Of a stretch of DNA of 64,000 nucleotides, positions 11,904 through 26,700 are shown one piece after another. Both the position numbers and the translations under genes were made by a program. Below the pieces are notes generated by a model. It had not been told where the DNA came from. It worked only from the letters and a program-made list of their open reading frames with translations, and ran no database searches. This stretch comes from Brugia malayi (taxonomy: Eukaryota; Nematoda; Chromadorea; Rhabditida; Onchocercidae): NCBI RefSeq assembly GCF_000002995.4, contig NW_025062479.1, positions 10,707,721 to 10,771,720 of the forward strand, written 5' to 3'. How positions within the stretch are numbered: position 1 is the first letter of the stretch; each line of letters opens with the position of its first letter.

Positions 11904-14900
11904 CTATTTAAATAACAATTTCATTTAAAATATAGATTTAAATAATAATTTCATTTAAAAGAAAAAAAAAATAGTGAATAGAAATTTTGATAGTATTAAC
12001 AGTAGTTAAAAGATTTTCCAATCTCCCTTTTTTCTTTAGGAACAAAAAGCTTAAATAAATGGTAAATTTGCTTGAAGCTTCTTGAAAATTTGAATGTTTA
12101 TTTCAGCTTTCAACGAAACAATAAATTTTTTCAAAAAATTAGAATCAATTGATTTACAATTTCACTGCACTTTTTTCTTCACTTTTCTTTTTTTTTTTTC
12201 GTTTTGCTTGTTTTCTTTAAATTTCAATTTAACCTCGCAGCGATCGCCTGAGAAATTCTCTTTACAAATACATTCCACATAACCGATTGGATTCTTCTTA
12301 CAAGTACCATCATTAAGGCAAAAATTATTGCAAGCATCTAAAATACACTCATTTTTTCTTTTGTTCTTTATTTTGCATTATTAATAATATAATAATGCAA
12401 GTTATCAACAAAGAATTAACAAGAAAAAAAAAAAAAAAAAACAGAAACGAAATAATAATGATTAAGTTAAGAAGTTTTTCAAAGATTAAAAAAAAATAAA
12501 TAATTTAATTTTCTACATCATCATTTATTGATTTTTCTCGCTAAATTTTTTTCTTATTTTATTAATTTCCAAAAATGCGATAATATTTGTTAATTATTTG
12601 TTTATTCGCATATTTGCACGATAATTAATGTAATATTATCAGATAAAATTTTAAATTAACATTAAAAAACAAACAAAAAATAAACAAACAAACATTAGAA
12701 CTGTATACGTTTTATAAATTGATGCAAAATTTTATTACCTTGACAATGTGTTCCATTTCCCTTGTAACCAGGTTTACATTTGCATTGATAAGATGGAATA
12801 TCATTATCATCAGGTAAATCAATGCAAACTGCATGCCATGAGCAGTTATCCTCACCAGTAGCACATTGATTTGTTGAGTAGCATTGACTTGCTTGTGTTG
12901 CACCTAAATTAATCATTAAATTGTTGAAATCATCTTTTTTTTTTTTGAAATTTTAACAAATTGAAACTTCAGCAATTTTATTGAAAGTGGTAAAGTATAA
13001 AACCAAACTCTATTTTAAACCATAATTATTAGTTTGAGAAAAAAAGAAAGAAAATCACACAGTTTACAAAAATATGTATTGCAATAAATTCCAGAAAAAT
13101 TTTGAAATATAGGAATTAATTTTTGATTTAATAAGAGTGATTCTTTCGTTTTCTTTTTCTTTAAAATACCCTGAGAAGCAGTTGTATGATCAGGTGGACA
13201 AAGCTTGCAAACAGTTTGAATTTCTTCGTCCTGAAATGTCCCTCGGGGGCAAAATTGACATTGTTTGCTGAAATAGATAATACAATTATTGTTCATGTAA
13301 TTAAATATGTTTAAATTTAATTTAAAATTAGTTTCCATTTCTAAACTTATAATATATACTTTCTTGTTATACTTTTAATTATTTTTAAAGTATAAAATTT
13401 TTGGTAATTTTATGCTATTTTCCATGTAAAATTATCTCATGATTAGTACTCTAATATTGAATTAACCTTTTTTTTTAAATGTTGCTTAATAATTTATTGC
13501 AAAAATAATTTACGTAGTAGTAACAAGAAATTGTCCTGCGGAACATTTTGGTGTATTGCATTGCATACGACGGACAGATGCAATTCCTTCGGTGGTGGTA
13601 CCTGGTGGACAATCAACACAACTTTTATGGACACCACGTGTACGATAGGTACCCTGTGGACATGGTAGACAGACACCAACTTGTGTCAAATGTTCACCAT
13701 CTAAAAATGTTCACCATTAAAAGTTAAGCAAAAAAAAAAAAAATAATTTTAATATTATTAAATATTAGTTGTAATTACTTTTATAACAAAAAAGGAAAAA
13801 AGAAATTAACGTAAGTTTTACAGGTAATCACTACAAATCTGATAACAAAATTTTAAAAAAAAGAGGAAAAAAGGACAGGAGAGCTACAATTAAGTAAATA
13901 AAATTCAAAATATTCTCCTTCATTTATAAAAAATTTGCTTTAAAAAAATTCTAATATTTGCATTATAATAAAGTTTAATAATAAATTATGAATTTAATTT
14001 TGATGAATTTCATTTAATTTATCACTCTTTTGTTCTTTCACTATGTAAATTCCAATATTGTTTTAAATAGTTTGAAAACTTAAAAAAAAATATTTACCAG
14101 GACACTCATCACGACATTCATCTTCAGCTATTGATGTTTCTTTCAGTGTTGTTTTTCCAACACCACAAGGAATACAGCTAAATGCACCTGGTGCAGGTTG
14201 ATAAAAGCCAAATCCACATGGCTCACAGATACCACTGCTAATATTGAACATTGAACCAGCATCGCATGCATCTTTAAACTTATGCATTCATAACTTTAAA
14301 AAAAAGACAATAGAAATTTATTGTTATTGTTTATCATCAGTAAACAAACAAACCAATTTAATTTATTTACTGCTTACATTAATATAGCAATTAAATAGGA
14401 TAATTACTTGATACTATTTTTCTAATCAATTAATATTACTACAATAATTAGAATAAAATAGAATGCATGGTTGTAGCTTAATGATAATTTATACCCTTCT
14501 AAATTAACAGTTAAATCAAAAATTTCTTCACTTAAGTTACAAAAATTAATTTATTGCTTAATTTATAATTTAAAATCATACTTTTACAATCTGTTAAAAG
14601 TGCTGAACCAGGAGCAGTTGTAATATAACCTCTAGGACAAGGTAAACATGATGTTTGTGCTGCACGTGGTTGATATTCATCGGTCATGCATAATTTGCAA
14701 GTATGTGTTGTTAAATCATAAAATGATCCCGGTGCACAAGGTACTATAAAATTAAAATATTGTAAGCTTAAAGATGAAATTTTTTTTCTTAAATTGATAA
14801 AAATGAAAAAGAGGCAAATATATTGTAGCTTTTTAAGTTTTATCATATTTAACAAATTATTAATTTCAATAAAAAAAAGAAAAAAAAAAAGCCATTCCAC

Positions 14901-17656
14901 AAAACTCATTTTATTTTATTTTAATTTTCATTTTAAAACTAATTTTATTAATTATCATGCCAAACATTAAAGAATTCTAATATTACTTACCGCATAAATT
15001 ACGAACACTAACAGTTCCTATTTCACATAAATGTCGTTCTTTCAATTCAAAACTATTCAAATCTGGCCGACCATTTGGAATTACCTAAAAGATAATTTGA
15101 AACAAATATTTTACTAGCAAATTAAACAATATTATAAATTATAATCTTTCAATAAAATTCTCATAAAATAACACTGTGGTTAGCATGATTTATTTGCATA
15201 TTTAAATATTCAAAGATTTTTATACTGAATATATTAAGCATAATTTTATGTGCTAATCAATAATTAATCTCACAATCAAATAGTTTTTAATTTCATAATA
15301 ATAATTACTTGCTCCAAACCAAATATATCTTCCAGTAAAATTTCATTCTCTAATACATCTGATACTTTTGCTCGTTGTCCTGTTTTACTGTTCTCCAAAA
15401 TATCACTAAAAGTAGCATAAATTACAAAAAGAAAGAAATAATTAAATAAATTTTTATCTATTTTCTAATAAAATCCAGTCAAATCTTGATTATTGTTATT
15501 TTTTAATAGAATTTAAACTAATTTAAATTAATTCTTCCTATTAAAAAATTAATTACTTTGTAATTGGTATGGAAATTTTAACATTGAAAAAATTTTGCGC
15601 TTCACGACGTAATCTTACAGTCATATCAATTGCTGTTACGGTAGTTTCTTCATTTCCGGCAAAACATTGCACCGAAATATTAAATACTGAATGATCACTT
15701 ATGTTACTGAAATTAGCATTTTTGAATGATAATGTAAAATTTAGTACATATTTTATTATAAAAATTTTTTCTAGTTATTATAATCCAAATATATTTGTGA
15801 AAAAAGTGTAACAAAAAATTAAAACTAAATTAAAATTTGGAAAATTTATGGTTAAGACAAAAATGTTGAAAGAAAAAAAAATAAACCTAGTTGAATAAAT
15901 GTTCCATTTACTATTCAATAATTCAATTCGTTGAGAAAGTTTTTCAGCTAATGTATTTCGACCCGCTGCGTTACATATTGATACGGTAGGATAATTAATG
16001 GATACTTCAGCAACACGTATAGCTTGATGTGCTCTTAAAAAAAAAAGAAAATAAAGCAAATTATTAAAAGATGAATGATAATTTCAACATAATAATAAAA
16101 AAAAAAAAAAACATTTAAATTGATTTTTGATAATTTAGAAATTATAAATTTAAATGGAAAAAAAGAAAGGAAATAAATAAAATATATAAATTATTAAAAA
16201 ATGAATAAAAAATGAATAAAATGAAAAAAAATGAAATAATTTTAGCATAAAAAAAACACTTCAATTAATTTTCGAAAACTTAGAAATTATAAATTTAAAC
16301 AAGAAAAAAAAAAGAAATAAAGAAAATAAAATTTATAATTACAGCTAACTAATTTACTTGGTACATTGGGGATAACGAAATGTATATGCATTGATTGGAC
16401 GTGGTCTCCATTGACCATCTGAAGAACAGGTGTAAAAAACAGGTGGTTCAATGCTAAATTCATAACCATTTTCACATTCAACTGAGCATGCTTTATAACG
16501 TAATTGTGGTCCCCATGATTCACATGCCTGAACGCCATGAAATGGATCTTGTAATGTAGGGCAAAATTCACGCGATACATAGATCTAAAAATGAAATAAA
16601 TTAAAACATTTTTTTAAATATTAAATAATTAATCAAATCTAATAATGATAATTTAATTTTATGGTTTTTTCTTATATGAGTATTGTTTTTGTATTTCTGA
16701 AATTTTAAAATAAATTAATCATTTATCAAATTAATACAATTGAAATAGTTTAAAATTTAAATAAATTAACCTTAAAGATGCATTCAGCTATGGAATAATT
16801 ATCTTTAGCAAGATAAACGACAAGATATTCACCCCATGTAAATACTTGTCCCGGTTTCAAATTTCTTTTAACTTCAACATAACCATGCACTGATGTAAAT
16901 ACTGGCTCTTGCCATGTGATATTTACCTATAATGTAAAAGCTTTCACAAAATTTATAAAATTTGATAGAACTGAAGCAATATTTGCTTAAAATTGAAATC
17001 CTAGTAAAATTTCAAAATTTCATATGAAATTCGAAATAATTTGAATAATAAATTGAAATTTTTAGGTTTTTACAAAAATGCTACATGTTGATAATGTTAA
17101 CCTCTTTTTGATATGAGACAACAAAAATATCTGATGGACAACCAAAAATATCTATTTTCTTTGCAGGTTGTTGCGTATAATCTCGTCCACAGGTACTCCT
17201 AACAACTTTTTCAACTTTTCCAGAAAGTCGCGTATAACCAGCAAAACGCAAAGTAAGGTCATCATAGATAACCTACAGCAATAATTTCAAGTAAATGTTA
17301 AAATTATTATCATATGTCATATTATTATTATGACTGTTATTATTATTTATTATTTATTATTTATTATTTATTATTTATTATTTACTATTTATTATTTATT
17401 TTTATTATTTATTATTTATTATTTATTATTTATTATTTATTATTTATTATTTATTATTTATTATTTATTATTTATTATTTATTATTTATTATTTATTATT
17501 TATTATTTATTATTTATTATTTATTATTTATTATTTATTATTTATTATTTATTATTTATTATTTATTATTTATTATTTATTATTTATTATTTATTATTTA
17601 TTATTTATTATTTATTATTTATTATTTATTATTTATTATTTATTATTTATTATTTA

Positions 17657-17723
<67 letters not shown>

Positions 17724-20700
17724 ACTAGCACTGGCATTATAATTATTAGCGTTATAATTAATTATTATTATTACTAATACTATTATTATTAATTGTCGCT
17801 ATGATTGATAAAGCTCTTTAAATTATCAATACATTATAAGGATAAAAATTTTGAATAAACTAATAAATTTTACCACCTGTTGCTGTTGACATTGATGAAC
17901 AATTGAGGGAATTTCAGCTTCAAAATCAATTGCACGCTTCCAAATATTAACTCGTGTTATAGAACCAACAAATTTTGGCTCACTTGAAAATTCATTTATT
18001 GGTTCACCAAGTGATATCCATGCACTAAAAATGGTAAACAACTATAATTACCATTAAAATGATAAAAACAATTGTGATTATTATTATAATTGTGTATAAC
18101 ACTCATTATTTAAAAATTTTTTCCTTTTCTTTCATTTTTTTCTTCTTTCTTCTAATTATTCTTCTATTGAAAAACTTTAATTTATAAAATAGAAATTTTT
18201 CATATTAAAAAAGAATGACTTTCCTTTTCTTTCGAAAAAAAAAAATTAAAACAAACTTTATGTCTAAAATTTTGCCAGTACCATAGCCAATATCAGCATA
18301 AATTCGAACAGCATTCCAAATCAATGAATATGAACCACCAATTGATTGCCATGTTATCACCAAGTTATTCCAATTTCCATCATTTAATCGTTGTGTTGGA
18401 GGAAAATGAAGATTTAATGGTGTTTCATCGTGTAAAAGATTTAAATGTATATTATCAGCTGATATTCGTAATAATTCGCTTATTTTTGATGGATAATTGC
18501 TTTCTCTTAAAATAATAATTTTTAAAAGAAAAAAGAAAAAATACGCGAAAAACAAAGACGGAAAACAATTCATAATATAAAATTATATAATTTAATGTTT
18601 AATTTAAAAATTTATTACCAATTAACTGTTAAATATATTATTAAATTTTATAATTTAACCATAAAAAAAAATTTTTTTTTTATTTAATTAATAGATAATG
18701 ATGTTGAATTAAAAAATAATAAACAATAATTTTTAATTTAACTATGTAATAAATTGTAATTAATTCCATACATAGAAATATCAAACCTGCTACTGTATAA
18801 GGTTAAAACAGTTCCACGTGTTAATGGTACGTCAAATTTGACCCAAAGTGAAATGGTAAAAGCGGATGATGTGAATTTGAAAGGAACTGATAATGCTGCA
18901 GCAGCTGATAATATTGGATCATAGAAATGAAAATCATAGTCTTCATCAATAACTTTGTCACAATTTAAACCAGTCATATTAAATGGACATTGGCAGAAGA
19001 AACCATCAACCTATAATTTTATCAGTTTCAATTCAATTATTATTTATTAATTAAGAAATAAAAAAAACAGAACATTGGTAAATCAAAATCTGAAAGCTCA
19101 AAAATATATTTCTGTTCGATTTGAAATCGAAAAAAAAGAGAAAAAAGTTAGCAATTTCAAAGCTCTAAAATATATACCTGATCGATACAGATTGCTGCAA
19201 GAGGACATGGTGAAGGTGAACAATCATTAATATTTGTTTCACAATTTTGTCCAGTAAATCCTGAAAATGTCAAAAAAAAAAAAAAGAATTTCCAATTTGT
19301 TGTTTTTTAATTGAAGAATTGTTATTGTAAATTTTCTTCGATTTTTTGAAATCAAATCTTTCTATTTATAGAATTTAGTATTCTACAAATTATAAATTTC
19401 TAAATTTTCTAGACTTTTACCACATATTATATTAATATTAGCACAATTTTAATGATTTTATTAAATCAATACAATTAATCTGAATAAATGAGTAGATTAC
19501 TTTTAAAATTTTAAACAGTCATAAAATCTTAGTGCTATTTATACTAATAGTATAAGCTTATTACCAATTTATATTTAACATTTTAAAAAAATAGAAACTT
19601 TTTTCTTTAGTTTCAAAAATTCGTAAGTCTAAAAATTTATTATCATTCATATTCTTGTCAACTTTAAAGGTCTACTTATCAATCGAAAGATAATAACTCA
19701 GGTAGAATTTATACCTGGTTCACAGATACATCTGTAATTACCACCTTCAAGTAATTCACAAATAGCATCATTTTGACATACACCTTCTTGACATGCATCT
19801 AATTCATACTGACAACCAACACCGATGAAATCTGTAAAATTAATCCTTTTTTTTTGAAATACTTTATTTTGTCTAAATTACTTAATAAGTTAGGAAATTA
19901 ATGATTTAGTTAAAAAATATATGATTCTGATACTTTAATAATTATCATATTATATTTTCTTTAAATATTTTTAGCACAAATAGCTATATAAAATGTACAA
20001 TCTTTTAATAAAACAATAATTAAATTTAATTTGAAAATAAATTTTTTTTTAATAATCAACTATTAATGCTTGTGCTATTCTTTTTTTTTAAATAATATCT
20101 TATCATTTAAACATAATAATTTGAACATATATTTTTTTAAAAAAATTTTCAATAAAATATTTTTATCTATAATAGATACCTTTTGGACAGGTGCATTCCA
20201 AATGTGAACCAAAATCACCACAAACACCACCATTATGACATGGTTCACCTAAGCAACGATTTGGTGCAATTTCACAATCTTTACCGCTAACACCTTCCGG
20301 ACAAACACAAAAATAATCAGCGACAAGATTAACACAATGCGCATCATTATGACATGGATTTAATGCGCATAATCCATCCTCCTCCTCACATCGATTACCT
20401 TTCCAACCTCGTGGACAGTCGCATCGAAATTGTGAACCGGTATCAACACATGTACCATTATTAAGACATGGTTCAGATGCACACTAAGATAGTATTTTTT
20501 TTTTTAGAAAAAAAAGTCCTAAAATTAAACTTGAAATTAAAATAATTAAGCTCCCAAAAATTTTTTCTTTCTTTTTCTTTTTTAATTTAATTTAGAAATT
20601 ACAAAATTGATAAATATGGAAAAAAGATAAGAAGGAAAAAAGTTCAAAAAAAAGTATTATAATTATAATTACTTGATCAATATGAATCTCACATAATTCA

Positions 20701-23700
20701 CCAGTATAACCATGACGACAATTACATTTATAGCCATTTATTAAATCTTCACAAAGTTCAGTACCTTCTTGAGAACATTTATGTAATAAATCACATTCAT
20801 TTCTATTATGTTCACAATGTGCACCTAAAAAAAAAATGAATTGAATTTTTTTTGCAAATATAAAAAATTTTTTTAAGAAAAAGTGTAAATTTTATTAAAT
20901 TATATTCATTTTCAAAACAAAGAAAAAAAGTCATACATTTTATTTAATCACAAATTACCAACTTTTCATAATTTATTCTCAAATTTAACTTCACAAAGAA
21001 TTTTTTTTCGAGTGAGAAGTTAAAATTTAAAAATTTTAATAAGTTAATGCTGTTTTACCAACCTTCAAAACCTAGTGAACATTCACACAAGTATTGCGCT
21101 CCTTGATTTATACATGTCGCATGATTTCTACATGGTGATGAAGCGCAATGGTCGGTCATATGTTGACAAAGGAAACCATGAAATCCCGGTGCACACTGGC
21201 AGATGAATCCATCAATCTGTATGAAATTAAAAACTATTATTATTGCATAAAATCCAATTTGTATAATTTAAAATAAAATGAATTTTAATTTTGTAAAAAA
21301 GAATTCTAATAATAACAATAATAATAATTAGCAAATTAAAATATGTTATTATTGCCTGAAATATAATTTACCCAATTTAAATAAAAGTTAGATATCAAAT
21401 AAATTGAATTTTAATTCCGGGAAAAAGAATATTAATAACTGTACAACTTAATAGCTAAATCAATCATAATAGTAATAAAAATAATAAAAGATTAAAACAT
21501 TTTTCAATAATTCTAAAAAAAAAAACAATAATCAACAATAATCAAAAAAAATCTATCAAATTTTAATTTGATGAATTTCATTAACAGAACACTTGAACAA
21601 TTATTCAAAAGATATTGATAAAATTTACAGATATGCTTTTCCTACTTTTTTAAAAAAATAAATAGAAATTTATCGAAACTAATATACTGCTATTATTATT
21701 ATCAAAATTATTTTAAAAAAAAATTTGAAAGAAAAAGAAGAAAAAGAAAAAATCATAAAAATTTTTTCACCTGATCTTTACATGTAGCACCATTTAAGCA
21801 TGGATGTGAAGCGCATTGATCAATTTTAATATCACAAATTTCACCTGTCCAACCCGGTTCACATATACAACGTTGTGTATGCAACATATCAACACATAAA
21901 CCATTAATGCATGGATTTTGTGCACAAAGGTTAATTTTTTCATGGCATCGTTTACCGGTAAATCCAGGTGGACATTCACAACGAAAATCATTGACAAGAT
22001 CGGTGCAAGTTGCATTCATTGCACATGGATTTTCTGCGCAATCATCTAAAATAATCAAGAAAGTGATAATGAACAAATTATTAATTAGAATTAGAAATAT
22101 TTGTGAATTATTTAATTGTATGAATGAAATTTGTAAAATTATACGATTAAATATGCAATTAATCATAATTTTATATATACCATATACATATGGCATAATG
22201 ATTAATTATTAATGTAATTTAATTAATTGAATATTAATTATGAAATAACTAATTAATTAAACTATTGAGAAAGGACAGAAAAAGCAAGAAAAAAGACCAA
22301 CTAATATTGATTGAACATGTTGGTCCGGTCCATCCCGGTAAACATTTGCATTTAAATCGTCCCAATTGTAATGGTACACAATCAGCGCCATGTTTGCATG
22401 GATTATCCATAAAACATGGATCAACAATTTGTGAGCAATCCGGACCAGTAAATCCGGTTCTACAAACATTTAGTATAATATATAATATGCAAATTAGTTG
22501 TTATAAAAGAGTGCTTTTTGAAAAACATATTTAGTATTATGCCCAAAAAAATAAAATAAAGAAAGAAATAATAATGGTTTTTTAACCTGCAAATACACTT
22601 TGTTGTTCCTAATCCAGGTAAATCATGACATACACCTCCGTTTGGACAACTCATTCCGATACATTCATCAGGACCAAATTGGCATCTACTCCCCGTATAA
22701 TCTTCAATCATATATATATTAAATAAACATTTACAAAACTAAATTTAAAATTAAATTTGTGCTACTTGAAGCTAATGTAACAATTTTACAAATTATAGTA
22801 AAAATAATGCAAATTTGATTGCAAATTTTTAAATTTAAAAAAAATAAAGCAAAAACAAAAAAAAAAATTAAAACAAACTTTGTGCACATATACAACGAAA
22901 TGTACCAGCTGCTGTTTCACAAATTCCTTCATTAAAACATGGTTGTGTATTACATAATGGCATTTGTTCTTCACAATATTTACCGGTAAATCTAAAAATG
23001 TAAAAAATTATTAATTTAAAATCTAAAATAATTTAGAGATTTTAAATATTCAAACTTTTAAACAAAATATCAAATGCTGAGTGTGAAAAGAAAAAAAGGA
23101 ATAAGAAAAAAATTATTGTCTCTAAAATTCGTGAATAAGTTATAAAATTTACAATAATTTATATTCTTAAGTTCATCAAAAGAAAAACAATCTTATTAAT
23201 TAATGGTTAACTTAAATAATATAAATTTTTATACGATATACCATAATGACAAGAATTGCTGAAAATGTTCCAATAATTTTATAAATTTCAAACCATCCTA
23301 GACTATTCCGATAAATTTTAATTAATTAACATTTAAATTTACATAAAATTTACAATGATTTATATCAGAAATCTCATACAAAAAAAGAATGATTAATTTC
23401 AATGATGTAATAATACTTAATTATTTTTATATGATATAATAGTAATGATAAAAATTGCTAAAAAATATTCCTAACAACTTTATAAATTTTAATTCCTTCC
23501 TGCATACTTTTGATAAACTCTAATTAATTTGAATTTTAATTTACAAACCCAGGACGACAAAAGCAAAGTGCTTTATGATTATCTACCATACAGGTACCCT
23601 TATTTTCACATTTCACAGCTGAGCAATCAACTGGCATACAATCTGTTCCTTCAATTGTACCCACATCTCGTGTTATTGTATCATTGTGACATTCTATACA

Positions 23701-26700
23701 TCTGTAATAAATTTTTAAGAAATCATCGTTTTTCTCTCTCTTTCTCTTTTTTTGCATAATTCATACAAAATTTGAAATTTCTATGATTGATTTTTTTGAA
23801 TAAAATTAAATGAAATTTATTAAATTAATTTCTACTAAATTTATTTTTTATTAATTATTTCTAACTTATAAAATGTAGAGAAAAAAAACCAAAAAATTAT
23901 AATGAATATTATTTTTAAAAAAATCTTTAAATAGAAATTAATTATAAAAATAAATTTAGCAATTGTATTATTTCTTTCATTTTTTCCTTGCTTTTTTTTT
24001 TTTTTTTTTAAATGCTTATCTTATATAAAATTTGATTAGAAAAAATTTGAGTAATATTTTTTTTTCTATTTTTTGGAAATTAAATAACCTTTGTTGTCCA
24101 AGTACAGGTTGATACCAATTAATAGGACATGGTGAGCATGGTTCTAAACCTGTCAACGAGAAATGTCCAGCTGGACAAGGAAGTTTACATTGTGATGGAC
24201 CAGTAGAGCCTAATTTTGCTGTATATGAACCCTATAAATTTGTTACAACATTATTAGCTCTTTTGCTTTTACTTTTTTGGATTAATTCGGAAATGTTGAT
24301 TTCTTTTTTCCATTTATAGAGTAATATTTGCTTGAAAAAAAATTTGCAAGAGTTAAAAATTGAAATTCAAAATTTAAATATTAAAACTATCATTTTTCAT
24401 ATATTTAATACAAAACCATTTTTTTTCACTCCTTAAAAATATATTTAAATAAATTGACTTTTCTTTTTAAAAATTTCAATTTATAATACTTGTGGACATT
24501 GTTCACATTGCTTATAACCACCAAATATTGGAGGACCAGCAAAAGTATGCCGTGGACATAACTGACATGGAATTAAACCGGTTTCACTATACATACCATT
24601 TCCACAGATAGCTATAAAGAATAAAAAAGTAAAAAATATCATTATTATTTCACTTTTTTCTTTTTACGTATTTAACATAATTTAAATTAAACATTTGAAT
24701 ATTTATTACCGTAGAAAAAAAAAAAAAAACATACGAAGACAGGCATTAAATGTTTGAGATCCAGGAAATTGTGTAAAAGTTTGTTCCGGACATGGTTTAC
24801 AAGTTATTTGAGCTACTTCATCCTGATAACTTCCTGCTGGACATAATTCACAGGTATTATTAATATGAACTGTACCTTTTGGACATTGCACTGAAAAAAA
24901 CGAAATATTTTATTTATTTATGCAAAATTAGATTTGCAATTTTAATTTCAAATCAGTTTTTTTTGAAATTTTAAATTTATAATAAATAATTGTTATCTAT
25001 TACTCAAATACTAATTATCAAAAGAAAAACAATTATGAATATTTATCAATCACAAAAAAAAAGAAAAATTTTAGCATATGAAAAGTTATTTTTTCCTTCC
25101 TTCCTTCTATTTCTTTAAAATAACTTGTAATATGTGCTAACTTGAATATGAAATTGATAATTTATAAAATAAAAGGAAAATATAATAATTTTTATACTAA
25201 AATTTACAGCATTCAGGTAATGTTTCGGCATTGCCCTCACGTAATACTTCACCATCAGCACATCCAAAGCCTTGAACAACCACTGTTTTTGTTGCATTCA
25301 TTGATGGACAACCAACTGATTGTGTTGCAATTGTTTCACCATTTACATAAAGAAGATTTTGAACAGGTACAGTAACACCTAAACGAATAAAAGTTAAAAA
25401 TTTTTAGAAAAAACATTAACATAGATATGGTGATCAGTTGTTAACATTTAGATGAATAAAAATTAGAATCGAAATTAAAAAAGAATTAGCGAAATTTTTT
25501 TTGTAAAAAAGTTAACATAAAAGTGCTGATTAATTATTAAAATGAAAGTTCACTGGCAGTACTGAATAAATTATTAATATGAAAGTAAATAAAAAAAGAA
25601 GAAAGAGAAGAAACGACGGAACAAAAGAGGCAGAAATGTGATAAATAAAACTTTGTTATTAAATTTCAAATTTTCATTCATTTCTAAATAACAATTACAA
25701 TATTCGAAAATTATTTTTAATCTTTTTTTTCTTTTTTTTTTTGTTTCAGTCTGAAATAAAAAAGCAAAAAAGAGCTGACTTAAATTTTTAGCACTAAAAT
25801 TAAAATTCAAATATCGAATTTCTAAAGTTTTAACGGAATATTTTTGTTAAATCAAAAAAGTTAAATAACATTTTGAAGATTTAATAATTTACAATTAAGT
25901 TTTACAATTTTTTTAAAAAAAAAGAATATATAAAAATATATTTTATTTACCTGGTATTCGTAAATCAAAAATTGTTCGCAATGTTAAACCGCATAATTCA
26001 TAGAAAACATTTTGTAAAACAGTTGGAAGTATTTGAATAGTATAATTAGCTGTGACACCGTTTACTGTATTAATAAATTTAACATCCAAGAAACGTACAA
26101 ATACTTCAATAGATGATGAACAACGTTGTGATAAGGTTGCATCTAAGTTATTGAAAAATGTACCAACATATTCCGAATAACCCTAAAAAATTATTTTTCT
26201 TTAATGCTAAAAATTATTTCTAAACATTGAATAATCAAACTAAAATTGGATATTAATTTTAAACATTGAGAAATTTTAGGCTCTATCGGATAATTTTAAA
26301 TCTTGAATAAGTTCAAAAGAAAAAAAAGGAAAAAAGTATGATAAATGAAAGACTAGAAAAGAAAAAAGAAAGAACTAAAAGAAAACATTTCAGAAAAATT
26401 TTTTAAATTAAAATTATAATAATAATAGAAAATAAGTCAATAACTTTAAACTGCTGATTTTTATTTCTAAAGATGCCACAAATGCCTAATAAAGTAATAA
26501 ACTAATCACTGCAAATATGTGATAAGCTGATTACTGCAAATGTGTGATAAAACAGTAAACTATAGTTAAGTGATCACAGTGAACAAAATCCGATGCTCTA
26601 TCTTTTTTCTTATTAACTAATATTTTTTTCCGTTATTTACTAAATAGCAGAAAAGTGTTACAAAAAAATTTGCTTATTTTTACTCATCATATTTTGATAA

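Noticed and set aside
15165..15185. CTGTGGTTAGC, resembling part of miR-34
   Set aside because: The seed does not match and no precursor hairpin is evident.
17314..17728. Two long overlapping plus-strand reading frames of about 130 codons
   Set aside because: They are translations of a 7-base repeat passing into a triplet repeat (period-7 Tyr/Leu/Phe/Ile), not genes.
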